From: an uncultured Eubacteriales bacterium
Lineage (GTDB): Bacteria; Bacillota; Clostridia; Oscillospirales; CAG-272
Direction: 5' to 3'
Assembly: GCA_934432675.1 (NCBI GenBank)
Contig: CAKRYT010000009.1
Span: 1-48,783 of the forward strand
DNA: 48,783 bases
Below the pieces are notes generated by a model. The model saw only the letters and a program-made list of their open reading frames with translations. It did not search any database and was not told the DNA's origin. The position numbers and the translations under genes are program-made. Positions 33,201 to 42,392 of this stretch are shown here, in pieces; positions within the stretch are counted from its first letter, which is position 1; each line of letters begins with the position of its first letter.

Positions 33201-33948
33201 GGAACTGTTCGAGGCGCGCAACCCGAAGAAACCCGCCATCGTGACCGAATTCAACGGTGTCGCGCACATCACCACCGAGAAGAACCTCTCCAAGGTGGTC
33301 GTGACCGACGAGGAGGGCGTTGCCCATCCTTACGAGATCCCGTTCGGTATGCGTCTTGAAATCCACGACGGTGACTACGTCGCCCGCGGCTCGGCTCTGA
33401 CCGAAGGTTATTTTGCCCCGGCGGACGTCCTGCGTATGAAGGGGATCGACGCGGTGTACGACTATATCATTCGCGAAGTGCAGAAGGTGTACCGCGGTGA
33501 GGACGTTGACGTGAACGACAAGCACGTGGAAGTCATCACCCGCCAGATGACGCGTAAAGCGACCGTGGAGGATCCGGGCGATACCGATCTGCTCTCCGGC
33601 TCTACCGTCAACGTCACCGATATCACGCACGCCAACCGCCTGATCGACGAGCGGATTGCCGCCGGCGAGACGGGGCTCCGTCACGCGCTCGGCGCGCCGA
33701 TGCTCCTCGGTATCACGAAGGCGTCGCTGCACACCGATTCGTTCCTCTCCGCCGCATCCTTCCAGGAGACGACGAAGGTCCTGACCGAGGCGGCGATTGC
33801 CGGTAAGGAAGACCGTCTGCTCGGGCTCAAAGAGAACGTCATCATCGGTAAACTCATCCCCGCCGGTACCGGTCTCACGACCTACCGCGACGTGGAGATC
33901 GAGACTGCCGACGGGACGGTCGTGACCGACGAAGCGGTCGGTGAGTAA
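30214..33948 (+). CDS. rpoC: DNA-directed RNA polymerase subunit beta'
   Basis: A 1244-residue core subunit carrying the catalytic Mg site N505-ADFDGD (D507, D509, D511). Zinc-binding Cys 59, 61, 74 and 77 lie near the N-terminus, and a second Cys set (TDCGATEG, CRAERGVCAHC) lies in the C-terminal part. Length is typical of Clostridia. The ATG at 30214 is where homologues start (MSKKVFESIRI), but it has no good ribosome site. A GTG at 30178 in the same frame, five bases after GAGAGGA, would add 12 residues and is a real alternative. It ends 223 bases before rpsL, which has its own promoter. Confidence 0.98.
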   Translation: MSKKVFESIRISLASPEMIRSWSYGEVTKPETINYRTLKPERDGLFCERIFGPTKDWECSCGKYKRVRSSGKICERCGVEVTTKRVRRERMGHIELATPVSHIWYFRATPSRMGLLLEMSSKLLERVLYFASYVVVDPGDTGLLKKQLLSESEYSSAREKWGDDFRAGIGAAAVKELLFTVGLDAAESHERVEIERLDERQREIMMKPENERTAEETEELAALRAGEEARLARSAELCTLGLTRLSDELKAELLGATGQKRTKIVKRLEVVESFRKSGNQPAWMILTALPVLPPEIRPMVQLEGGRYATSDINELYRRVISRNNRLKKMLEMRAPEIIIRNERRMLQEFVDALIDNGRRGKPVVGASNRPLKSLSEILRGKQGRFRQNLLGKRVDYSGRSVIVVGPELKIYQCGLPTEMALELFNPFVVKRLMETQKAISIKDAKKKVQRQHPDVWDALDYVIREHPVLLNRAPTLHRLSIQAFEPILVEGRAIKLHPLVCPAFNADFDGDQMPVHLPLSAEAQAEARVLMLSANNLLKPMNGHAVTVPSQDMVLGSYYLTIDAPEAEKRYPVPVYRNYDEAVMAYENKLITLHTPIRVRVEKTFDGRTESRIIDATLGRLIFNSKIPQDLGYVDRTNEETKFNLEIDFPTTSKKLKEIVDRTIKYHGFAVTAEVLDNIKAMGYKYSTKSSISISVYDMTIPPEKKDLIAAAEAKVGQIREAFEEGELSDEERYKATVKVWEKTTDDVTSALTHGLQKYNAINMISTSGARGSIKQTRQLAGMRGLMFATSGKTLEIPIKSNFREGLTMLEYFMGAKGSRKSLSDTALRTADSGYLTRRLVDVSQEVIIRETDCGATEGIKVSEIVNPNDREHPLETLKERLLGRFAVSDVMHPETGELLAPANEMITEAEADAIVAAGITEVEVRTILRCRAERGVCAHCYGADMATGKLVSIGEAVGVIAAQSIGEPGTQLTMRTFHTGGVAGSDITQGLPRIEELFEARNPKKPAIVTEFNGVAHITTEKNLSKVVVTDEEGVAHPYEIPFGMRLEIHDGDYVARGSALTEGYFAPADVLRMKGIDAVYDYIIREVQKVYRGEDVDVNDKHVEVITRQMTRKATVEDPGDTDLLSGSTVNVTDITHANRLIDERIAAGETGLRHALGAPMLLGITKASLHTDSFLSAASFQETTKVLTEAAIAGKEDRLLGLKENVIIGKLIPAGTGLTTYRDVEIETADGTVVTDEAVGE

Positions 33949-34017
33949 AACCTGCCGTTTTCGGCAAATATATCCGTATGGCACGCGGGATTTTCCCAAG
34001 AAAAAATGCGGATATAC

Positions 34018-34047
34018 TTGACAAAAGACTGCCGATAATGGTAAAAT
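34018..34047 (+). promoter_or_regulatory. Sigma-A promoter of the rpsL-rpsG-fusA-tuf operon
   Basis: Perfect TTGACA (34018-34023), 18 bp, TAAAAT (34042-34047), 124 bases before rpsL. Confidence 0.8.
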
Positions 34048-34061
34048 ACCTTGTAATGTTC

Positions 34062-34126
34062 TGTGAAGGTGTCGGAAGATGCCTTCACGGACGTTCGCTG
34101 TGATTCTGACGTAGGGTTTTCCCCTA
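34062..34126 (+). promoter_or_regulatory. Structured leader of rpsL
   Basis: Two hairpins lie in the leader: GTGAAGG (34062-34068) with CCTTCAC (34081-34087), and TAGGG-TTTT-CCCTA-like (34112-34126). They could serve S7- or S12-mediated feedback, but they resemble no leader family I know. Confidence 0.4.
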
Positions 34127-34170
34127 TTGAAGGATAGACATTTTAAATTTTGTAAAGAAGGAGGAAGAGT

Positions 34171-34587
34171 ATGCCAACCTTTAACCAGCTCGTGAAGCAG
34201 GGGCGTTCCGAAAAAAGGTACAAATCCAAGGCACCCGTGTTGCAGAAGACTGTCAACACCTTGAAGAACGTCTCGGTCGAACAGAGTGCGCCCCAGAAGA
34301 GAGGCGTGTGCACGAAGGTGACGACGACCAGCCCGAAGAAGCCGAACTCCGCTCTGCGTAAGATCGCGAGAGTCCGTCTGACGAACGGCATGGAAGCAAC
34401 CACCTACATCCCCGGTATCGGTCACAACTTGCAGGAACACTCCGTAGTTCTGATCCGTGGCGGGCGTGTGCGTGACCTGCCTGGCTGCCGCTATCACATC
34501 ATCCGCGGCACGTTGGACGCGCAGGGTGTGGCGAACCGTATGCAGGGTCGTTCCAAGTACGGTGCCAAGAGGCCCAAGAAGAAGTAA
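34171..34587 (+). CDS. rpsL: 30S ribosomal protein S12
   Basis: A 138-residue protein of the decoding centre. The universal segments TTTSPKKPNSALRK, YIPGIGHNLQEHS and RGGRVRDLPGCRYHIIRG are intact. The lysines in PKKPNSA and RVRDLPG-K-type positions are wild type, so no streptomycin-resistance change is seen. GGAGGAAG precedes the ATG. First gene of the str-type operon. A ribosomal L7Ae-like gene (ybxF) that often precedes rpsL in Firmicutes is absent. Confidence 0.98.
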   Translation: MPTFNQLVKQGRSEKRYKSKAPVLQKTVNTLKNVSVEQSAPQKRGVCTKVTTTSPKKPNSALRKIARVRLTNGMEATTYIPGIGHNLQEHSVVLIRGGRVRDLPGCRYHIIRGTLDAQGVANRMQGRSKYGAKRPKKK

Positions 34588-34742
34588 TATTCCTGTCTCA
34601 GAATATTACGGATTGTGCTGTCACCACCTGTGGGAATGAAATTTAGAATGTTTATTTTTCAAATACTGCAAAAGTTGACGCACTAGACGGAACTAAGTTC
34701 CGAGTACCTGTGAGATTCATTTTTATGAAGGAGGGAAGAACA

Positions 34743-35213
34743 GTGCCAAGAAGAGGTCAAATTTCCAAGAGAGATGTTCTGCCGGATCCGCTGTACGGGT
34801 CCAAACTGGTGACCAAGCTCATCAACAATGTGATGCAGGACGGTAAGAAGGGCGTTGCACAGAAGATCGTGTACGAAGCATTCGCCATGATCGAAGCAAA
34901 GCAGGGTACGAATGCCCTGGAAGTGTTTACCGCCGCTCTTGAAAACGTTATGCCTGTCCTGGAAGTGAAGGCGCGCCGTGTCGGCGGCTCCAACTACCAG
35001 GTACCTATGGAGGTCCGCGCCGAGAGACGCCAGACCCTTGGTCTGCGGTGGATCATCAGCTACGCGAGAGCGCGCGGCGAGAAGACCATGGCAGAAAAAC
35101 TCGCAAACGAGATCATGGATGCAAAAGCCGGCATGGGCGGTGCTTTCAAAAAGAAAGAAGACACCCACAAGATGGCAGAAGCAAACAAGGCGTTTGCACA
35201 CTATCGTTTCTAA
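34743..35213 (+). CDS. rpsG: 30S ribosomal protein S7
   Basis: A 156-residue primary 16S-binding protein: PRRGQISKRDVLPDPLY at the start, GGSNYQVPMEVR and RRQTLGLRWIISYARARGEKTM in the middle, THKMAEANKAFAHYRF at the end. The GTG start at 34743 lies eight bases behind AAGGAGGG. The frame is open back to 34710, but homologues begin at the GTG. The 155-base gap after rpsL is AT-rich and shows no gene or terminator. Confidence 0.97.
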   Translation: MPRRGQISKRDVLPDPLYGSKLVTKLINNVMQDGKKGVAQKIVYEAFAMIEAKQGTNALEVFTAALENVMPVLEVKARRVGGSNYQVPMEVRAERRQTLGLRWIISYARARGEKTMAEKLANEIMDAKAGMGGAFKKKEDTHKMAEANKAFAHYRF

Positions 35214-35248
35214 TCACTCGTTAGGACAAGTAAAGGAGATACAAGTTC

Positions 35249-37372
35249 ATGCCAAGAGAATATTCGCTTGAGCACACAAGAAATATCGGTATCATGGCAC
35301 ACATCGATGCCGGTAAGACCACGACGACCGAGCGTATCTTGTTCTACACGGGTAAGACCCATCGAATCGGGGAAGTGCACGACGGTGCGGCGACCATGGA
35401 CTGGATGGTGCAGGAGCAGGAGCGCGGTATCACGATTACGTCTGCCGCTACCACGTGTTTCTGGACCCCCACCCGTTTCCATGACGATCCCGCCGCGGCC
35501 AGGGCAAACACCTGCCGTATCAACATCATCGATACCCCCGGCCACGTTGACTTTACCGTTGAGGTAGAGCGTTCCCTGCGCGTCCTGGACGGTTCTGTCA
35601 CCGTCTTCTGCGCGAAGGGCGGCGTCGAGCCCCAGTCGGAGACCGTGTGGCGTCAGGCGGACAAGTATCACGTTCCGCGTATGGCATACGTCAACAAGAT
35701 GGACATCACCGGGGCCAACTTCTTCCGCGTGGTGGACATGATGAAGGAGAGACTGCACGCAAACGCAGTGCCGATTCAGCTCCCGATCGGGAAGGAAGCG
35801 GACTTCCGCGGTATCATTGACCTGATGACCATGGAAGCGGATGTGTACTACGATGACCTCGGTAAGGATATGCGCGTGGAGCCGATTCCGGAAGACCTGC
35901 GCGAGAAGGCCGAGGAATACCGCAGCGCGATGATCGAGGCGATCGCCGAGACCGACGAGTCGCTCTTCGAGAAGTATTGCGGCGGTGAGGAGATCACGAT
36001 TGATGAACTGAAAGCGGCACTCCGCCGTGCCTGCATCAATAACGAGATCGTCCCCGTTATCTGCGGTACCTCTTACAAGAACAAGGGCGTGCAGAAACTG
36101 CTCGATGCCGTCATCGACTATATGCCCGCTCCGACCGATATTCCGGCTATCAAGGGTGTCAACCCCGATACCGGTGAGGAAGATGAGAGACGCGCGTCTG
36201 ACGACGAGCCGTTCTCCGCACTCGCATTCAAGATCGCGACCGACCCGTTCGTCGGGAAACTGTGCTTCTTCCGCGTGTACTCCGGTACCCTGGAAAAGGG
36301 CACCGCGGTGCTCAACTCTACCAAGGGTAAGGAAGAGCGTCTCGGCCGTATCTTGCAGATGCACGCAAACGACCGGAAGGATATTGACGTCGTCTATGCG
36401 GGCGATATCGCCGCCGCCATCGGTGTGAAGAACACGACGACGGGCGACACCTTCTGCGATGAAGATCACCCGATCATCCTCGAATCCATGGAATTCCCGG
36501 AGCCCGTTATCCGCGTGGCAATCGAGCCGAAGACCAAGGCAGGACAGGAAAAGATGGGTATCGCGCTTGCCAAACTGGCAGAAGAGGACCCGACCTTCCG
36601 TACCTACACGGACGAGGAGACCGGACAGACCATCATCGCCGGTATGGGTGAGCTCCATCTGGAAATCATCGTTGACCGTTTGCTCCGCGAGTTCAAGGTG
36701 GAGGCAAACGTCGGTAACCCGCAGGTTGCCTACAAGGAGACCATCCGCAAGAAGGTCGACCACGAGTGCAAGTACAAGCGGCAGTCCGGCGGTTCCGGTC
36801 AGTACGGTCATGTCAAAATCATTCTCGAACCCAACGAGCCCGGCAAGGGTTATGAGTTCATCAATGCTGTCACGGGCGGTGCGATTCCCAAGGAATTCAT
36901 CGAGCCTGTCAACCAGGGTATCCAGGGTGCTATGCAGAGCGGTGTCCTCGCGGGTTACAACGTCGTGGACGTGAAGGTCACGTTGTACGACGGCTCTTAC
37001 CACGAGGTCGACTCCTCCGAGATGGCGTTTAAGATCGCCGGCTCGATGGCATTCAAGGAAGCAATGCGTAAGGCGGATCCCGTCCTGACCGAGCCGATCA
37101 TGAAGGTGAGCGTCACGACCCCCGACGATTATCTCGGGGACGTCATCGGTGACATCTCCTCCCGCCGTGGCTCGATCGAGTCGATGGAGCCTGTTTCCGG
37201 CGGTCAGATGGTCATCGCGTCCGTACCGCTTGCCGAAATGTTCGGTTATGCGACTGCTCTCCGTTCCCGCACGCAGGGCCGCGGTGTTTACACCATGGAG
37301 CCCAGCAAGTTTGCGGAAGTGCCGAAGAGCATCCAGGACGAGATTATCAAGGCCCGCAACGCGAAAGCGTAA
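35249..37372 (+). CDS. fusA: Elongation factor G
   Basis: A 707-residue GTPase that moves tRNAs and mRNA through the ribosome. G1 AHIDAGKT (17-24), switch I RGITIT (59-64), G3 DTPGH (95-99), NKMD (149-152). Domain IV has the GGSGQYGHV loop, and the C-terminus is complete (FGYATALRSRTQGRG). Between switch I and G3 there is an insertion at about residues 73-88 (TPTRFHDDPAAARANT) absent from the E. coli and B. subtilis proteins. It is close to the nucleotide site. AAAGGAGAT precedes the ATG. Third gene of the operon. Confidence 0.98.
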   Translation: MPREYSLEHTRNIGIMAHIDAGKTTTTERILFYTGKTHRIGEVHDGAATMDWMVQEQERGITITSAATTCFWTPTRFHDDPAAARANTCRINIIDTPGHVDFTVEVERSLRVLDGSVTVFCAKGGVEPQSETVWRQADKYHVPRMAYVNKMDITGANFFRVVDMMKERLHANAVPIQLPIGKEADFRGIIDLMTMEADVYYDDLGKDMRVEPIPEDLREKAEEYRSAMIEAIAETDESLFEKYCGGEEITIDELKAALRRACINNEIVPVICGTSYKNKGVQKLLDAVIDYMPAPTDIPAIKGVNPDTGEEDERRASDDEPFSALAFKIATDPFVGKLCFFRVYSGTLEKGTAVLNSTKGKEERLGRILQMHANDRKDIDVVYAGDIAAAIGVKNTTTGDTFCDEDHPIILESMEFPEPVIRVAIEPKTKAGQEKMGIALAKLAEEDPTFRTYTDEETGQTIIAGMGELHLEIIVDRLLREFKVEANVGNPQVAYKETIRKKVDHECKYKRQSGGSGQYGHVKIILEPNEPGKGYEFINAVTGGAIPKEFIEPVNQGIQGAMQSGVLAGYNVVDVKVTLYDGSYHEVDSSEMAFKIAGSMAFKEAMRKADPVLTEPIMKVSVTTPDDYLGDVIGDISSRRGSIESMEPVSGGQMVIASVPLAEMFGYATALRSRTQGRGVYTMEPSKFAEVPKSIQDEIIKARNAKA

Positions 37373-37450
37373 CAGCAACATTCATCCCCGCGTACAGGGT
37401 ACGCGTTTCACAACAGAAATCAAAAAATATATCTATGGAGGATATTTACA

Positions 37451-38653
<1,203 letters not shown>

Positions 38654-38666
38654 GGTCTTACCCGTG

Positions 38667-38692
38667 AGACGCACGCCCCCGGGCGTGCGTCT
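38667..38692 (+). terminator. Intrinsic terminator of the str operon
   Basis: AGACGCACGCCC (38667-38678) pairs with GGGCGTGCGTCT (38681-38692), followed by TACTTATTTG, 13 bases after the tuf stop. Confidence 0.9.
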
Positions 38693-38792
38693 TACTTATT
38701 TGTTTGTCACGCGTCGGTGAACGGTCGTACCGGTCGATGCCGTCGGTATCGTCCGCCGCGGGGCCGGCAAAGCAAAACAGAATATACTGAAA

Positions 38793-38913
38793 TTATCTTG
38801 GGGTTTGGTGCAATTCCATACCGGCGGTGATGCCCTTTGGGGACGAGTCCGCGAGCGTGAGCCGATGAGGTGCGATTCCTCAACCGACGGTACAGTCCGG
38901 ATGAAAAAGATAA
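38793..38913 (+). ncRNA. FMN riboswitch (RFN element)
   Basis: P1 is TTATCTT (38793-38799) with AAGATAA (38907-38913). The conserved core blocks follow in the right order: GGGGTTTGGTGCAATTCC, ACCGGCGGTGATGCC, GAGCGTGAGCCGATGAGGTGCGATTCC and CCGACGGTACAGTCCGGATG. An intrinsic terminator follows directly, so binding of FMN should switch off ribU transcription. TATACT at 38783-38788 is a possible -10 box without a good -35. Confidence 0.97.
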
Positions 38914-38914
38914 G

Positions 38915-38987
38915 CAAAACCCCGCCATGGCGGCGGCGGTCACGTGCCTTTTGTGATCGTCACCCGTACGGTGGGTTTTTGTTTTTC
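38915..38987 (+). terminator. Riboswitch-controlled terminator before ribU
   Basis: AAAACCC (38916-38922) can pair with GGGTTTT (38973-38979) closing an internally structured hairpin, followed by TTTTTGTTTTT. It lies between the FMN aptamer and the ribU start. Confidence 0.75.
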
Positions 38988-39016
38988 GGGAGGACCCGCT
39001 CCCGGGGAAGGTAATC

Positions 39017-39856
39017 ATGGCACAAGTGTCCGGACCGCAGACCCATCTGCGGCGTCTTATGGTGGCGGCGTTGTTCGTCGCGCTGGCATATGTTTCCCGT
39101 TTCGTTTTGCACTTTGATGTGGCGTTTCTGACGTTTGAGTGCAAGGACGCTTTGATTGCCGTCGGCGGCATGTTTCTCGGGCCCCTTTGGGCACTCGGCA
39201 TGTCCCTTGCCACGGCACTCATTGAGTTTATCACCATCAGCAATACCGGCTGGTATGGGCTCGTAATGAATTTCTGCGCCGCCGCCGCCTTTTCGTGCGT
39301 GGCGTCGCTCGTCTACCGTTACCGTCGTACCCTCGGCGGCGCAATCGTCGGACTCTGCGCCGGTGTCGTTGCACTGGTTGCCGTCATGCTGCCGCTCAAT
39401 CTACTGGTGACACCTGCCTATATGGGTGTCGCCGTCTCGGAGGTGATCGCGCTCCTGCCGAAATTGCTCCTGCCGTTCAACCTGCTGAAAGGCGTCATGA
39501 ATATGGCGGTCGTCCTGCTTCTCTATAAGCCCCTGACGCGCGCCCTGCGCGCCACGCATCTCGTGGACGGCTTGGCGGAGAGGCCCCATGCAACGGTCGG
39601 CGCAGCGTCCCCGGGGCATTCGTCGGCAGGGGATGACGCGTCGGGGGAGCAGCCGCCGGAAGTACCGCCCGGCTACGTCGGTACAGAGATTTCCGACGCG
39701 TCCGGAGCGGAAATACCCCATTCGGATCATCCGTGCGAAACACGCAGACATCGGCACAGCCGTTGGCTGACACCACTCCTCGGTCTGATTCTGTTGGTTG
39801 CGGCACTTCTCGTGTTCTTCTTTGCCCTGCACGGGAAAGTGACCGTCTGGAAATAA
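39017..39856 (+). CDS. ribU: Riboflavin ECF transporter substrate-binding component RibU, with C-terminal extension
   Basis: A 279-residue membrane protein. Residues 1-185 are a normal RibU S-component with six hydrophobic segments and the typical start RRLMVAALFVALAYVSRFV, ECKDALIAVGGMFLGPLWA and FNLLKGVMNMAVV near the end. It captures riboflavin and works with a shared EcfA/A'/T module not in this window. Residues 186-248 are a hydrophilic Gly/Ser/Pro/Glu-rich and then basic linker. Residues 249-271 form an extra membrane segment, a tail that ordinary RibU lacks. The FMN riboswitch and terminator upstream support the assignment strongly. Confidence 0.95.
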   Translation: MAQVSGPQTHLRRLMVAALFVALAYVSRFVLHFDVAFLTFECKDALIAVGGMFLGPLWALGMSLATALIEFITISNTGWYGLVMNFCAAAAFSCVASLVYRYRRTLGGAIVGLCAGVVALVAVMLPLNLLVTPAYMGVAVSEVIALLPKLLLPFNLLKGVMNMAVVLLLYKPLTRALRATHLVDGLAERPHATVGAASPGHSSAGDDASGEQPPEVPPGYVGTEISDASGAEIPHSDHPCETRRHRHSRWLTPLLGLILLVAALLVFFFALHGKVTVWK

Positions 39857-39865
39857 GCCGAATAT

Positions 39866-39904
39866 CCGCGCGGAGCCGGGAAATACGGCTCCGCGCGGTG
39901 TTTT
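39866..39904 (+). terminator. GGAGCCG-core terminator behind ribU
   Basis: CCGCGCGGAGCCG (39866-39878) pairs with CGGCTCCGCGCGG (39886-39898), then TGTTTT. Confidence 0.85.
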
Positions 39905-39964
39905 CCGAGGGGCGCGATCCGGGGAAACCGTACGCAATCCGCAGGATATACCTGCCCCTGCGGC

Positions 39965-39994
39965 TTGACACCGAGGGGAGAGAGACACTATAAT
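39965..39994 (+). promoter_or_regulatory. Sigma-A promoter of the CinA-domain gene
   Basis: Perfect TTGACA (39965-39970), 18 bp, perfect TATAAT (39989-39994). Confidence 0.85.
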
Positions 39995-40021
39995 GGAGAC
40001 AAAGAATGACGGAGGCAAACG

Positions 40022-40525
40022 ATGATTGTAATGCACAAGGATGATGCCACGCGAGTGGTGAAAATGCTGACGGAGCGTGGATGGCACATTGCTTTCGCAG
40101 AGTCCTGCACCGCGGGGCTCTGCGCCGCTCGACTGGTGGACGTGCCGGACGCATCGCGCGTGCTGGACGTCAGTTTCGTGACCTATGCGGAGAGCGCGAA
40201 GACGGAGTATCTCGGCGTCCCGCCCGAGGTGATCGGGCAGTACGGGGTTGTGAGTGAGGAGGTCGCCGCCGCCATGGCGCGCGGCTGTGCCGCACGGGCG
40301 GGTTGCGAGGTTGCCGTCGGCGTGACCGGTTACGCCGGGCCCTCGGGCGGGACGCCGGAGGCTCCCGTCGGTACCGTTTGCTTCGGCTTTTCCATCGGAG
40401 GAGCGGTCACGACCGTGACCCGCCGTTTCGGAGCGATCGGCCGTGCCGAGGTCCGCGCCGCCGCCGTCGATTTCGTGTTCGCCCGGCTCCGCGATGCACT
40501 GGACGGACTGCCGCAAGGTAGATGA
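40022..40525 (+). CDS. pncC: Stand-alone CinA C-terminal domain protein (nicotinamide-nucleotide amidohydrolase)
   Basis: A 167-residue cytosolic protein with AESCTAG (S28) near the N-terminus and GVTGYAGPSGGTPEAPVGTV in the middle, the two hallmark motifs of the CinA-C/PncC family. These enzymes deamidate NMN to NaMN in NAD recycling. The fused N-terminal MoCF domain of full CinA is missing, as in many PncC proteins. The start at 40022 has GGAGG seven bases before it. It is transcribed alone from a consensus promoter to a strong terminator. Confidence 0.92.
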   Translation: MIVMHKDDATRVVKMLTERGWHIAFAESCTAGLCAARLVDVPDASRVLDVSFVTYAESAKTEYLGVPPEVIGQYGVVSEEVAAAMARGCAARAGCEVAVGVTGYAGPSGGTPEAPVGTVCFGFSIGGAVTTVTRRFGAIGRAEVRAAAVDFVFARLRDALDGLPQGR

Positions 40526-40580
40526 ACGGTATTCGCCGACCAACGGATTCGAATCGAAGTCTGCCGTTCGGCACAAAACA

Positions 40581-40615
40581 AAAAAGGAGACTGCTTTTTT
40601 GCAGTCTCCTTTTTC
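40581..40615. terminator. Bidirectional terminator
   Basis: AAAAAGGAGACTGC, loop TTTTTT, then the exact complement ending in TTTTT, between converging pncC and the RNHCP gene. Confidence 0.93.
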
Positions 40616-40661
40616 CGTGATGTCGCTGTGTTTGCCGACACGGGTCATCCTGCCGTCCGCG

Positions 40662-41003
40662 TTACGGTTTCCACCGGTATTCCCCGGCGGTGAGGGCAAT
40701 GATGAGTGACATATCGTCCGGCTGGACTTTTGCGTCGGTGGCGGCTTTGTTACGCGTAACGGCACCGCACTTCTCGCAGCGATAGGAGAGGACGTAACCG
40801 CGCTTCGGGTCCGGGTCTGCGCGGAAGGGGAGCATGAGCCCGCCACACGGGTTGGCTCTGTCGCCCGGCATGATATCGACGTGGAGCGAGGCGAGGCAGC
40901 GGGGGCAATGGTTGCGGGAGGTGTAACCGAGCGGCTGTACTTCCAGTCCGCAGTGGCGGCAGACAAAACCGCTGTCGTTTTTGGTAAAGCGTTTGCGTTC
41001 CAT
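40662..41003 (-). CDS. RNHCP domain zinc-ribbon protein
   Basis: A 113-residue small protein with the defining RNHCPRC motif. The N-terminal pairs CRHC and CPRC form one zinc ribbon, and CEKC in the C-terminal part is half of another site. The family (PF12647) has no established role. It lies nine bases after the mnmE stop with GGAGGCGGC before the ATG, so it is the last gene of the rpmH-to-mnmE transcript and may bind RNA or tRNA, by context only. Confidence 0.9.
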   Translation of the reverse strand: MERKRFTKNDSGFVCRHCGLEVQPLGYTSRNHCPRCLASLHVDIMPGDRANPCGGLMLPFRADPDPKRGYVLSYRCEKCGAVTRNKAATDAKVQPDDMSLIIALTAGEYRWKP

Positions 41004-41012
41004 GCCGCCTCC

Positions 41013-42392
41013 TTACTTGCCGATGCAGAAATGCGAGAAAATGCTGTCGATGATCTCCTCCGAGACGGCTCTGCCGTCTGCTTCGGAGAGGCATCCGAGT
41101 GCCCGCTCCGCTTCCGAACAGGCGATCTCGGCGGGGATGCCTGCGGCGACTGCCTCTGCCGTGCCGATGAGCAGATCCCGCGCGCGGGAGAGTGCGCCGA
41201 ACTGGCGTGCATCCGACAGGATGGCATCCTCGCCGATCTGCGGGGCACCTTCCGAAAAGAGGGACAGAACGAGGTCCGTCAGCGGCCCGATGTCGCCCCC
41301 CTTCGCCGAGAGTCTGACCACGTGGCGGAAACCGGCGGGCGCGTCAAACGCGGGGGCACCCGGTCTGTCGCATTTGTTGAGGCAGAGGATTACCGTGCCC
41401 GGGTGGGTGCGTAACGTATCGAGGAGTTCAAAGTCTTCTCCGGTCAGCGGCTCCGATGCGTCCAGGACGGCGAGGACGAGATCCGCGCGGCCGAGTGCCT
41501 CGCGCGTGCGCCGGACACCGATCTGTTCCACCGTGTCCTCCGTTTCCCGGAGCCCGGCGGTGTCCGTCAGGCGGAGGGTAAGGTCTCCAAGCGATACGGT
41601 GCGTTCCAGCAGGTCGCGCGTCGTACCCGGGACGTCGGTGACGATCGCGGCATCCTCGCGGCAGAGCAGGTTGTAAAGGGAAGATTTCCCGACGTTCGGG
41701 CGACCGCAGAGCACGGTCGGGATCCCGATGCGGATGCTGTGGCCGGTCTTGTAGGTGGCGAGGAGCGCGGAGAGTTCCGCCGTGAGGTCGTTCAGCCCTG
41801 CAAGGAGTTCGGCATCCGAGAGGTCCGCGAGATCCTCCTCGGGATAGTCAATGGTTGCATACAGAGAGGCAATGAGGGTGACGAGCCGCTCGTGGATGGC
41901 ATCGAGCGTCCCTGCGAGCCGCGTGCGGCTTTCCCGCGCAGCGAGGCGCATCTGCCCCCGGGAGGTGGCTTCCAGGAGCTGCCCGATGGCGTCCGCCTCG
42001 GTGAGCGTCAGTGCTCCGTTCAGATAGGCGCGGCGGGTGAACTCTCCGGCGGTCGCGGGGACCGCCCCCGCGGCATACAGCCCCTCCAAAACGGTGTGGG
42101 AGACGAGGATGCCGCCGTGACAGGTGAATTCCACGGTGTCCTCTCCGGTGTAGGAGTGCGGGGCGGGGAAACGAAACGCCAGCCCGTCATCCACGCTCTC
42201 TCCCCGGGAGAGGAAGTCGCCGCGCACTGCGGTGCGCGGTGCGCGTGCCGAGAGCGGTGCCGCTCCGACTGCCGGGCGGAAACAGCGGTCTGCAATCGCA
42301 AAGGCCTCCGCACCGGATATGCGGATAAGGGCAACCCCACCCTTGCCGGGTGGGGTCGATATGGCGGCGATGGTGGCGGTCAGGTCACGCAT
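41013..42392 (-). CDS. mnmE: tRNA uridine-5-carboxymethylaminomethyl(34) synthesis GTPase MnmE
   Basis: A 459-residue tRNA wobble-uridine modification enzyme that acts with MnmG. The N-terminal folate-binding domain starts TIAAISTPPGKGGVALIRISG. The G domain has GRPNVGKSS (230-238), DTAG (277-280) and NKCD (339-342). The C-terminal FCIGK motif (455-459) has the essential Cys. Its start overlaps the end of jag by eight bases, so they are translationally coupled. mnmG, normally next, is not here. Confidence 0.97.
   Translation of the reverse strand: MRDLTATIAAISTPPGKGGVALIRISGAEAFAIADRCFRPAVGAAPLSARAPRTAVRGDFLSRGESVDDGLAFRFPAPHSYTGEDTVEFTCHGGILVSHTVLEGLYAAGAVPATAGEFTRRAYLNGALTLTEADAIGQLLEATSRGQMRLAARESRTRLAGTLDAIHERLVTLIASLYATIDYPEEDLADLSDAELLAGLNDLTAELSALLATYKTGHSIRIGIPTVLCGRPNVGKSSLYNLLCREDAAIVTDVPGTTRDLLERTVSLGDLTLRLTDTAGLRETEDTVEQIGVRRTREALGRADLVLAVLDASEPLTGEDFELLDTLRTHPGTVILCLNKCDRPGAPAFDAPAGFRHVVRLSAKGGDIGPLTDLVLSLFSEGAPQIGEDAILSDARQFGALSRARDLLIGTAEAVAAGIPAEIACSEAERALGCLSEADGRAVSEEIIDSIFSHFCIGK

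Noticed and set aside
30154..34497. 1447-codon open frame antisense to rpoC and rpsL
   Set aside because: A shadow of the real genes caused by high GC and codon bias; no ribosome site or motif.
39401..41248. 615-codon minus-strand frame spanning ribU to mnmE
   Set aside because: It crosses two terminators and three well-supported genes in other frames.
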